Shown here: piece after piece, positions 17,290 through 25,751 of the stretch | How positions within the stretch are numbered: the stretch's first letter is position 1 | How the letters are laid out: the number at the start of each line of letters is the position of its first letter | Origin: Spirochaetaceae bacterium | Lineage (GTDB): Bacteria > Spirochaetota > Spirochaetia > Treponematales > Rectinemataceae | Length of the DNA stretch: 64,000 nucleotides | NCBI GenBank assembly: GCA_025355995.1 | Contig: JANXYQ010000079.1 | Location: forward strand, 1-64,000 | Direction of reading: 5' to 3' | Notes under the pieces: generated by a model | Database searches by the model: none | Seen by the model: only the letters and a program-made list of their open reading frames with translations | What the model was told of the DNA's origin: nothing | Position numbers and translations under genes: made by a program

Positions 17290-18298
17290 GCCCCGCGCCC
17301 TCGACGGCCCCGTGGATGCGCAGGAAAGCCTCGACCACGACCGGATCGAACTGCCCTCCCGAGGCGCCGCGTATCTCCTCGACCGCGGCCTCGCCGGAGA
17401 GCTTGGGCTTGTGCGGCCTATCGCGCGTCATCGCGACGAAGGCGTCGGACAGGGCGATGATCCTGCTGGCCAGGGGAATGCTCGTCCCCGAAAGCCCGTT
17501 CGGGTAGCCGCCGCCGTCGAAGCGCTCATGGTGAAGCAGGGCCTGCGGAACCGCCTTCGCGAGCATAGGCACGCCTTGGATCAGGCGCGCCCCGGATTCG
17601 ACATGGCGCTTTATCTCGTCGAAATCGTCCTGGGCGAGAGTACCCTTCTTGTCGAGGATGGATTCCGGGACAGCGAGCATGCCGAGGTCGTGGAAGAGGG
17701 CCCCGAGCTCGAGGTCGAGCATCTCCTCCTCGGAGAGGCCCAGCTCCTTGCCTAGGGCCAGGGAAACGTCCCTGACGCGATAGGCGCGCGATCCCTCCCG
17801 GGCGTCGCGCCTGTCGATCAGCTGTATGATCATGGTCATGGTATCGATATAGGCCCGGTAGAGCATCCGATTGCCCTGCTTGAGGTGGGATATGAGGAGG
17901 GCGCCGGTTTCCCTAAGCCTGGCGCTGAGTTCCTTCAATATGCGATAGGCGAGCACCGGAGCCTTATAGAGCAGAGTCTCGAAATCGCTGCGGGAGATCT
18001 CCAGGACGGTAGTCGGCTCCAGCGTTCGTATGGTCGCGGATCGCCTGCCCTCGTCCAGGAGGGCCATCTCCCCGAAGAAGTCGCCGTCGCTCTGAACCGA
18101 TAGCACAAACTCCTCGCCGCCTTCGAAGCGCTTCGTGATCTCGATCTTGCCCTTGTAGATGATGAAGAACCGTTCGGCCTCGCTCATCTCCTCGATGATC
18201 ACGGCGCCCGCCGGGTACTTCTTAGTGGCCGTTATCGCCGCGATCTGTATGAGATCGTGGTCCGACATGCTGGAGAAGAAGGATATTTGCTTGAGCAT
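17282..18298 (-). CDS. Cyclic-nucleotide-binding HD-GYP phosphodiesterase
   Basis: 338 residues. An N-terminal CNMP-binding domain (residues 5-115) has the phosphate-binding cassette GEMALLDEGRRSATI. A C-terminal HD-GYP domain (about 145-335) carries HD in ALFHDLGML (203-204), HHERFDGGGYPNG and the GYP triad (264-266). HD-GYP proteins hydrolyse cyclic-di-GMP; the sensory domain suggests control by cAMP or another small ligand. It is convergent with the SLBB exporter and their 3' ends overlap by 8 bases. Position next to EPS export genes suggests it tunes EPS through cyclic-di-GMP, which is inference. Confidence 0.88.
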   Translation of the reverse strand: MLKQISFFSSMSDHDLIQIAAITATKKYPAGAVIIEEMSEAERFFIIYKGKIEITKRFEGGEEFVLSVQSDGDFFGEMALLDEGRRSATIRTLEPTTVLEISRSDFETLLYKAPVLAYRILKELSARLRETGALLISHLKQGNRMLYRAYIDTMTMIIQLIDRRDAREGSRAYRVRDVSLALGKELGLSEEEMLDLELGALFHDLGMLAVPESILDKKGTLAQDDFDEIKRHVESGARLIQGVPMLAKAVPQALLHHERFDGGGYPNGLSGTSIPLASRIIALSDAFVAMTRDRPHKPKLSGEAAVEEIRGASGGQFDPVVVEAFLRIHGAVEGAGPI

Positions 18299-18409
18299 TT
18301 CCAGGGACGTCGTTTCCGTGATAGCCCCCCTCGAGCATTAATATACTAATTTCAATTATAATAAAGACAACCCATGCAATATTCAAGCTTGGCGGAAACG
18401 AGATAATCG

Positions 18410-18424
18410 TGGCATATTACTTGC
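18410..18424 (+). promoter_or_regulatory. Sigma-54 (-24/-12) promoter candidate
   Basis: TGGCATATTACTTGC matches the consensus TGGCAC-N5-TTGC with one difference and the correct spacing between GG and GC. The predicted start would fall about 15-20 bases before the next gene, whose product is itself a sigma-54 activator. This suggests autoregulation. Confidence 0.55.
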
Positions 18425-18452
18425 GCGATTCTCTTGAAACGGAGGAGGGGGC

Positions 18453-19820
<1,368 letters not shown>

Positions 19821-19841
19821 GGGCGCCAGGCCCAGTACCGG

Positions 19842-20864
19842 CTAGCAAAGATGGATCCTCCACTTCGTGCCCCCGCCTTCCGCGGGCGAATTCATGTCGA
19901 GCGTCGCACCGAGCTGGTCCGTGAGGAGGCGAACGAGCTTTAGGCCCAGCCCGGCCGAGGCCCTGCCCTCCCGGGCCGGCGCGGCGAAGCCGACGCCGTT
20001 GTCCTCGATCTCGAGGAAGGCGGCGCCCTCGGCGGATCGTCCGGTGAGGGCGGTTACCCGGGGCGCCCCGCTCCACGTGGGCGGGAAGGCGTGCTTGAGG
20101 GCGTTCGTGATCAGCTCGTTCGCGATGAGGCCGAGGGGGACGGCCCGGTTGATCGGCAGCGCTATGGAGTCGCCGCAACAGCGCAGGCTCGCAGGCCTGC
20201 CCGCCGGGGCTAGGGCCGACTCGAGACTTCGGGTCAGGGCATCGAGGTAGGCGAGGAAATCGACCTGGGCGAGATTCTCGGACTCGTAGAGAGTCTCGTG
20301 GATCAAGGACATCGCGGAGATCCTGCCCTGGATGTCGAGCATCATCGCGACCATGCGGTCGTCCGCGTCGGCCGGAACCTGGAGCCGCACGAGGCTGGAC
20401 ACGATCTGCAGGTTGTTCTTGACCCTGTGGTGTATCTCCCGGAGCATGGCGTCCTTCTCACGGAGCCGCGACTCGAGGCTCTCGCGGGCCTCAGCGAGGC
20501 TCCGCGCCGTGTCGATCTCGCGGAGGACCCGGCTCACGACCAGGGGCAGCTCGTCGAGGAAGGTCGAGTCCTTGATGACGTAGTCGCGAGCCCCGGCGCG
20601 CATGAGGCGCACGGCCGTGGACTCGTCGCCCCTCCCCGTGGTGATGAGGAAGGGAGGGAGGCCCTCCGACCGAATGAGCTCGTCGGCCCGCATGTCGGGC
20701 AGGGAATAATCGAGGACGAGGAGGTCGAAGCCGCCGCCTCGCGCCGCCGCGATCGCCTCGGCGCCAGTGCCGGCCGATCTGCAGTCGCAGCCCAATGCCT
20801 CGAGCCTCTCTCGCACGAGCTCGGCCACCCCGGCATCGTCTTCCACAATTAGGATGGAACTCAC
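19842..20864 (-). CDS. Receiver-HisKA_2 hybrid histidine kinase
   Basis: 340 residues, with a GTG start overlapping the stop of the upstream response regulator (GTGA). Residues 1-115 form a complete receiver (D9/D10, D52 in LVLDYSLPDM, K98). A HisKA_2-type dimerisation helix follows with REIHHRVKNNLQIVSSL (His 145 or 146), and then an ATPase domain with ELITNALKHAFP and EDNGVGF. Such receiver-first kinases typically receive phosphate from another kinase, here probably the PAS kinase of the same operon. The last gene of three. Confidence 0.9.
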   Translation of the reverse strand: MSSILIVEDDAGVAELVRERLEALGCDCRSAGTGAEAIAAARGGGFDLLVLDYSLPDMRADELIRSEGLPPFLITTGRGDESTAVRLMRAGARDYVIKDSTFLDELPLVVSRVLREIDTARSLAEARESLESRLREKDAMLREIHHRVKNNLQIVSSLVRLQVPADADDRMVAMMLDIQGRISAMSLIHETLYESENLAQVDFLAYLDALTRSLESALAPAGRPASLRCCGDSIALPINRAVPLGLIANELITNALKHAFPPTWSGAPRVTALTGRSAEGAAFLEIEDNGVGFAAPAREGRASAGLGLKLVRLLTDQLGATLDMNSPAEGGGTKWRIHLC

Positions 20865-21310
20865 GGGCGGGTCGCCCCAGGCACCTCGGAGACGCGCATG
20901 ATCATGATGAAGAGCCCCAGTCGGTTCAGGGTCTCGGTGAAGGCATTGAACTCCACCGGCTTGGTGACGTAGCAGTTGCAGCCGAGGAGGTAGCATTCCT
21001 CGATCTCCCGCGGGTCGTCGGTCGTCGTCAGCATGATGACGGGTATGCGGCTCAGTGCCTCGTCGGCCTTGATGCGCCGGAGCGCCTCGACGCCGTCCAT
21101 GCGCGGCATGCGGATGTCGAGCAGGATGAGGAAGGAGCCGCCCGCGCGGCCCCTCCCGTCCAGGTAGGCCCACAGCTCCTGTCCGTCCCGGAAGCGGAAG
21201 TAGGGATTGCGGATCCCCGCCTCGAGCAGCTGGGCGCGGACGAGCTCCGCGTGGCCGTCGTCGTCCTCGGCGATCAGGATCGTAATGGCGTCGCCCATCG
21301 AGTCGCTCAC
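20861..21310 (-). CDS. Single-domain response regulator (Rcp1-like)
   Basis: A 149-residue receiver alone, in the class found beside phytochrome-type and PAS kinases. The acidic residues are E15, D16 and D17, the phosphoacceptor D65 is in LILLDIRMPRMDG, then T96 and K117 (YVTKPVEF). It has no output domain, so it shuttles phosphate or acts through protein contact. The ATG overlaps the upstream kinase stop by ATGA, and its own stop overlaps the downstream kinase start, so all three are tightly coupled. Confidence 0.92.
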   Translation of the reverse strand: MSDSMGDAITILIAEDDDGHAELVRAQLLEAGIRNPYFRFRDGQELWAYLDGRGRAGGSFLILLDIRMPRMDGVEALRRIKADEALSRIPVIMLTTTDDPREIEECYLLGCNCYVTKPVEFNAFTETLNRLGLFIMIMRVSEVPGATRP

Positions 21311-22908
21311 ACGCGCCTCCCCTCGGTTCCCGCGGCGGGAAGGGTCGCGATGAAGCGGCTCCCCGCGCCCGGCTCCGACTCAACCCGAACCTTCCCGCGA
21401 TGCCTATCCACGATCCGGCGCACGAGGCTGAGGCCCAGGCCCTCCCCTCCCGCGCCGTCGCCCGGGTCCAGGCGGTAGAAGAGCTCCCATATCTTGTCGA
21501 GGTGCTCGGGGGCGATGCCGATGCCGGTGTCGGCGACGCGGTACTCGACCTCGTTACCCTTGATCTCGCCGCTCACGGAGATCCGGAGCGGCCTGCCCGG
21601 GGACCGGTACTTGATCGCGTTGTCGAGGAGGTTCGCGAAGACTTGGCTGATCTGCTCGCCGTCCCCGAGGCAGGGCGGCAGGCTCCCGACCTCGAGCTCG
21701 GCCCCGGACTTCTCGAGCTGGAACGCCATGGACGAGGCGATCTCGGCGAGGAGCCGGTTCATGTCGAGAACCTCGCAGGCGAGCTCAGCGCGCCCGGTCC
21801 GCGAGAGCCGGAGGAGGCCGGCGATGAGCCTGTCCATTTTCACCCCGCTCGCGCGGATGAACTCCAGGGAGCGCGGTATGCGCTCGAGGGCGAGGGCGTC
21901 CACGCTCCGGGCGGCCTCGGCGTCCCCGGCGGCCGCCGCCCGGGAACGGGAGGCGAGTTCGGCGCAATCCTTCTCCAGTCTCGTCCCGAAGCCCTGGATG
22001 TTGACGAGGGGGGAACGGAGGTCGTGCGATGACACGTAGACGATGCTCTCGAGCTCCTGGTTCTTGCGCTCGAGCTCGGCCAATAATCGCTCGCGCTCGG
22101 CCTCGACGCGCTTTATTTCGCTGACATCGAAGAAGATGGTCGCGAAGCCGCCCGGCCCGAGGGGAGCCACCGAGATGATGAAGTGCTTGTCCAGGGGCGG
22201 GAAATAAGTCTCGAAATGATAGGGGAAGCCGCTCGAGGCGACACCCCCGAACTCCTTCAGGTAGGGGGCGGGAGAGACTCCATATACTTCGGACCCGAGC
22301 TTCCCCACGGCCTTCTCCCTCGGGATCCCCACCTGGGACTCGAAGCGGGGGTTGACGTCGACGATGCGGTAATCGATATGGGCGCCGCCCTCGCCCTCGA
22401 CGACCTCGTGGAGGGCGACTCCCTCGGACATGTTGCCGAAGAGCGAGGCGAAGCGGTCGCTCGAGCGCGCCTCCGCCTCCCTGGCGAGGACCCGATCCGT
22501 GACGTCGGCGATCCAGACTATCGCCCGGCGGGTCCCGGCCCGGCCCTCCACGCGCTGGGGAATCGCGTCGAGGCTGGCCCAGCGATAGCGGCCCTGCTCG
22601 GGATTCCAGATGCCCATCACCACGCCCCGCACCGGGTTTCCCGTGCGCAGGCATAGCATCGCCGGGTGGGTCTCGGGGGGGAAGGGCGAGCCGTCCTCGT
22701 GGATGGTCCGCCACCTCGGGTCGAAGGTGCTCCGTCCCTCCACGTCGGCGCCGTGGATGCCGAGGATGGACTCCGCGACGGAGTTGCAGGCGAGGATGCT
22801 CGCGGACTCGTCGAGGTAGACGACTCCGTAGGGGGCCTCGCCGAACAGGAGCTTGAATTGCTCGGCTGGGTCCTCGAGTCCAGGAGGTAGTGCGACGGTG
22901 CCGCTCAT
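21307..22908 (-). CDS. Cytosolic PAS-PAS sensor histidine kinase
   Basis: 533 residues without membrane segments. Two PAS domains (about 17-140 and 150-265) are followed by a short coiled coil, a HisKA domain with the phospho-His 295 in SSHDLRSPLVNIQGF, and an HATPase domain with the N box FANLLDNAIKYRS and the G boxes DTGIGIAPEH and GEGLGLSLV. It senses a cytoplasmic cue, perhaps redox or a small ligand. It heads the three-gene operon and should donate phosphate to the two downstream receivers. Confidence 0.92.
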   Translation of the reverse strand: MSGTVALPPGLEDPAEQFKLLFGEAPYGVVYLDESASILACNSVAESILGIHGADVEGRSTFDPRWRTIHEDGSPFPPETHPAMLCLRTGNPVRGVVMGIWNPEQGRYRWASLDAIPQRVEGRAGTRRAIVWIADVTDRVLAREAEARSSDRFASLFGNMSEGVALHEVVEGEGGAHIDYRIVDVNPRFESQVGIPREKAVGKLGSEVYGVSPAPYLKEFGGVASSGFPYHFETYFPPLDKHFIISVAPLGPGGFATIFFDVSEIKRVEAERERLLAELERKNQELESIVYVSSHDLRSPLVNIQGFGTRLEKDCAELASRSRAAAAGDAEAARSVDALALERIPRSLEFIRASGVKMDRLIAGLLRLSRTGRAELACEVLDMNRLLAEIASSMAFQLEKSGAELEVGSLPPCLGDGEQISQVFANLLDNAIKYRSPGRPLRISVSGEIKGNEVEYRVADTGIGIAPEHLDKIWELFYRLDPGDGAGGEGLGLSLVRRIVDRHRGKVRVESEPGAGSRFIATLPAAGTEGRRV

Positions 22909-22946
22909 CCCACTAGTCTAGGCGATGAGGGGCCTCGGCGCCAGCT

Positions 22947-24047
22947 TCAGGCGTCGCCGCCCTCGATCTCCACCTCGCGCACGGGCCCGAAGAGCCCGAC
23001 GCCGGTGGTCTCGCGGACGCGGGCGACGGTCCTGCCGAACTGCAGGGCGAGGGCGCAGAAGGTCCAGACGAGGGCGAGGGCCACCGATGCAGCGGAGGCC
23101 CAGGGAGGCAGGCCGGGCAGGAGCTCGCCCGCGAGCAGCAGGGCGTCGATCGCCAGGATGTCGGGGTAGAAGCCGCGATACTCAAGGCCGACGAGGCGGT
23201 CGCGCATCACGTCGCCCGCGAACCGGGCGCCGGAAAAACCCATCAGGAGGCAGCCGATCAGGAGGGCATAGGGCTCTCCCCTCCACTCGGCGAGGAGAGT
23301 CCAGCCGAAGATCGGGAGTATGCAGGAGAGCATGATGGCCAGGAAATCGGGCCTGCCTGCGGACTTGAAGGTCGTCGCGATGGAGGCGAGGAAGGCGATC
23401 GGCGCGATGGAATAGGCGATGACGACCCGGGGTACGCCGAAAGGCCCCGGCGCCGTCCAAAAATCGTAGCCGAGGATCCAGAACGAGAGGCAGAAGAGAT
23501 AGGAGATGAGGAGGGCCTCCTCGCTGGAAAACTTGCCGAAGACGAGGACGCCGGTGTTGCGGGTAGTGCGGAGGCTCAGCCAGCCCGCGAGGCCGCAGAG
23601 GAGGGTCGTGAGCGCCACGAGGAGCGGGGGGATGACGGGGAAGGCGAGGCCGAGCCCCAGGGGCACGAGGAAGGCGTTGAAGGCGTCGAACCAGTGGTCC
23701 ACGAATTCGCCCAGCGGGCCGGAGGACTCCGTCCTGCGGGCCTGCATGCCGTCCAGGTTGTCCATCGTGTGGTAGAAGAAGAGGCAGAGGGCGGCGACCC
23801 CGAAAAGCCAGGGGCGCTGCCTTCCGGCTACGCTCATCGGCCCGACGACGAGGCCCGCAAGGAGGAGGAAGGCGCCCCAGGCGCCGAAGTCGCCGACTAT
23901 GCTGACCAAGTTGGCCGACATCCTCTCCGGTACGAGTTTGATGACGAAGGGGAGCCAATAGCGCTTATAGAAGGCGTTTATCACAGAATTGTTGACGCTT
24001 TTATACGAGTATTTGCGGGGTCTTTCAGGATCGTAGTATCTTTCCAT
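22947..24047 (-). CDS. CEPT/EPT-like CDP-alcohol phosphotransferase
   Basis: A 366-residue polytopic membrane enzyme. The CDP-alcohol signature is complete: DNLDGMQARRTESSGPLGEF followed by VDHWFDAF, giving D-G-x2-A-R-x8-G-x3-D-x3-D near residue 95. The N-terminus KYSYKSVNNSVINAF and the phosphotransferase placement after a first helix resemble the eukaryotic choline/ethanolamine phosphotransferases more than bacterial PssA or PgsA. It would form a phospholipid head group from CDP-choline, CDP-ethanolamine or a similar CDP-alcohol and diacylglycerol. The substrate and the partner genes are not determined here. Confidence 0.8.
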   Translation of the reverse strand: MERYYDPERPRKYSYKSVNNSVINAFYKRYWLPFVIKLVPERMSANLVSIVGDFGAWGAFLLLAGLVVGPMSVAGRQRPWLFGVAALCLFFYHTMDNLDGMQARRTESSGPLGEFVDHWFDAFNAFLVPLGLGLAFPVIPPLLVALTTLLCGLAGWLSLRTTRNTGVLVFGKFSSEEALLISYLFCLSFWILGYDFWTAPGPFGVPRVVIAYSIAPIAFLASIATTFKSAGRPDFLAIMLSCILPIFGWTLLAEWRGEPYALLIGCLLMGFSGARFAGDVMRDRLVGLEYRGFYPDILAIDALLLAGELLPGLPPWASAASVALALVWTFCALALQFGRTVARVRETTGVGLFGPVREVEIEGGDA

Positions 24048-24086
24048 TAAACCAACCTGAGACTGGAATGCTTTGTCGGATTAGGT

Positions 24087-24115
24087 ATCCTATACGGAAT
24101 TATCGATAATGACAA
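24087..24115 (-). promoter_or_regulatory. Sigma-70-type promoter candidate of CEPT-like gene
   Basis: On the minus strand TTGTCA is followed after 17 bases by TAGGAT, about 40 bases before the CEPT-like start codon. Match by eye only. Confidence 0.4.
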
Positions 24116-24155
24116 TATATTTTACTAATCAGCTACTAAGTTACCGGGTCGCAAT

Positions 24156-24195
24156 AAAAAGAGGGCTAGCCTCGCGGCCAGCCCCTCGCATTTTT
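24156..24195. terminator. Bidirectional intrinsic-terminator-like hairpin
   Basis: GAGGGCTAGCC and GGCCAGCCCCTC pair around TCGC, with one bulge. Five As lie to the left and TTTTT to the right, so it looks like an intrinsic terminator on both strands. There is no annotated gene ending here, which makes its purpose unclear. Confidence 0.55.
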
Positions 24196-24334
24196 ACCTC
24201 CGCCTAGACGAGCGGCTTTTTTTACATGCACGACCGTTTTGTGAGGTCGGGAACCGTACGGCATGATCCCCTGCCGATCACAAGGCTATAGTTGGGCCAT
24301 ACTCGCGGAAACGCAAGCGGCCAGGCCCTGTAAG

Positions 24335-24356
24335 CTTGTAGATATTCATCTACAAG
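24335..24356. other. Perfect 9-base-pair hairpin
   Basis: CTTGTAGAT and ATCTACAAG flank the loop ATTC. It lies about 90 bases upstream of the small unknown gene. It could be an operator or an RNA structure. Confidence 0.4.
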
Positions 24357-24446
24357 ACCGCGAAATAAGCGCTTTTGACGTAGGCGTGCGTCTACTTCCC
24401 CTATGCCCCTCGGGATATCCGTGTTACGATGCCCGAGGAGGGCAAA

Positions 24447-24986
24447 ATGGCCGATACGAAACGTTTTTCCGATGAGACATGGAGGGAGATCGCCTCGATC
24501 GCCGCTTCGGCCTTCGCGATGGACGCCCCTCGCGCCTCGAGGCTCGAAAGCAACTACACGGCCAAGGTCATCGCGGCAATTCCCTTCCTGGCAGGTTGCC
24601 GGGAGCCCGAGCGGACCGCTCTCGCCCACCTCGCCACTTTTATCGTCGCCGGCAGCGAGGCCGGGGAAAAAGTTTTCGATCATAAGCCGAGCGACGATTT
24701 CGATACCTTGGCCCGCCTGGCCGCCATCTCCCACTTCGAGGGTGGCGACCCCGCCATCATCAACCGCGGGATGAAGCACCTGGCCGCGATGATGATCGAG
24801 GGCTACAAGAAAGACCTCGCCTCGGACAAGGCAGCCGGACTCTATAACGCCGTCGGAGCCGGAGCCTGGAAAGCCGAGGAGAAGCTGGCTTCCCTCGCCA
24901 GCGCGACCTTCGCGGTGCCGAACGCCGAGCTGGACGCGTTGATCCAATCGAGCGCCGCGTCCGGTCCTTGGTGGCAAAGAGCATGA
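24447..24986 (+). CDS. Hypothetical soluble helical protein
   Basis: A 179-residue protein that I do not recognise. It starts at MADTKRF, preceded by GAGGAGGG; an in-frame start six codons earlier is less likely. It is predicted helical throughout, with no signal peptide or membrane segment, and a conspicuous central SHFEGGDPAIINRGMKHLAA. The next gene, a membrane-anchored LuxR regulator, starts 28 bases later, so they probably form an operon and may act together. No function is assigned. Confidence 0.7.
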   Translation: MADTKRFSDETWREIASIAASAFAMDAPRASRLESNYTAKVIAAIPFLAGCREPERTALAHLATFIVAGSEAGEKVFDHKPSDDFDTLARLAAISHFEGGDPAIINRGMKHLAAMMIEGYKKDLASDKAAGLYNAVGAGAWKAEEKLASLASATFAVPNAELDALIQSSAASGPWWQRA

Positions 24987-25014
24987 TCGCTCCGCACCTC
25001 GACGCACCGAGCCT

Positions 25015-25734
25015 ATGACATCGAAGCTTAAATCGTCGGGTCTATTCTACGGAATAGTATTCCTCGCCGCGGGGATCATCAACTTCGCCGCCGGGATCAT
25101 AGACGGGAATTCCATCCTCCAGGCCTTTTTCGATTTTCGAAACGTGCTCAGCATACTTATAATCGCGGCGTTGATGTTCGCGAGCGCCTATGTATCCTTC
25201 CTCGCATGGATCCAGCCGATCGCGTTCCTGGCGCTTACCCCGGTCCCCCTGATGGCCGGTCCCAGCTCCTTCTACGGCCTCGGGTTCTACGCCGTGGGAA
25301 TCTTGCTTCTTTTCAAGATGGGTTTCTATTCCCAGCATAGGATCATGAAGGCGATCGCGAGCGTCGTCTACCTGATGGCAATAGAAGTCATCTCGGGGCT
25401 CAGGAGCGGGGACAGCCTCTACGACAGCCTCATGCCGGTATTCTTCATCGTCGCCTTCCTCTTTTTCCTCTTCCTCACTTTCCGCGACCGGATCGTGATC
25501 TACCTCAAGGAGCCCAAGATAAGGCTCTCCCTCGACGCCAAGGGCCTCGCGGAGTCCGAGCAGCTCTACATCCGTCGGATGATCGGCGGCAGGAGCGTCA
25601 AGGAAGTGTCCTTCGAATTCGGGGTGAGCGAGTCGACGGTACGCAACACGCTTTCCCGGGCCTACAAGAAGCTCGGCGTGAACAGCAAAGCCGGCGTGGC
25701 CGACCTCTCCCAAAAATTCGAGATCGTGCAGTAG
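25015..25734 (+). CDS. Membrane-anchored LuxR/GerE-type regulator
   Basis: 239 residues. Roughly the first 150 form five or six transmembrane helices (for example GIVFLAAGIINFAAGII and SLMPVFFIVAFLFFLFL). A C-terminal HTH follows (residues 180-235), with IGGRSVKEVSFEFGVSESTV and TLSRAYKKLGVNSKAGV, the LuxR helix-turn-helix pattern. It would sense a membrane or periplasmic signal and control transcription while still in the membrane. It has no receiver domain. Its partner upstream is an unknown soluble protein. Confidence 0.82.
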   Translation: MTSKLKSSGLFYGIVFLAAGIINFAAGIIDGNSILQAFFDFRNVLSILIIAALMFASAYVSFLAWIQPIAFLALTPVPLMAGPSSFYGLGFYAVGILLLFKMGFYSQHRIMKAIASVVYLMAIEVISGLRSGDSLYDSLMPVFFIVAFLFFLFLTFRDRIVIYLKEPKIRLSLDAKGLAESEQLYIRRMIGGRSVKEVSFEFGVSESTVRNTLSRAYKKLGVNSKAGVADLSQKFEIVQ

Positions 25735-25751
25735 GCCGAGGGCCCGGCCCG

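Larger units (their letters stand above)
24116..24446. other. Gene-free region with tandem hairpins
   Basis: No gene is seen in this 331-base stretch. It contains a terminator-like hairpin at 24156-24195, a second weaker stem with seven Ts (CCGC/GCGG, 24200-24223), a perfect 9-base-pair hairpin at 24335-24356 and a palindromic AAGCGCTT shortly after. It precedes the small unknown gene at 24447, so some of these may belong to its leader or to a small RNA. Confidence 0.45.

Noticed and set aside
20865-21383. Long N-terminal extension of the receiver-HisKA_2 kinase
   Set aside because: Wrong frame of the upstream regulator; the GTG overlapping its stop gives a complete receiver domain.
24222-25007. 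261-residue minus-strand open frame
   Set aside because: Would make a gene for the orphan terminator, but the product is low-complexity and covers the better-supported plus-strand gene with a ribosome site.
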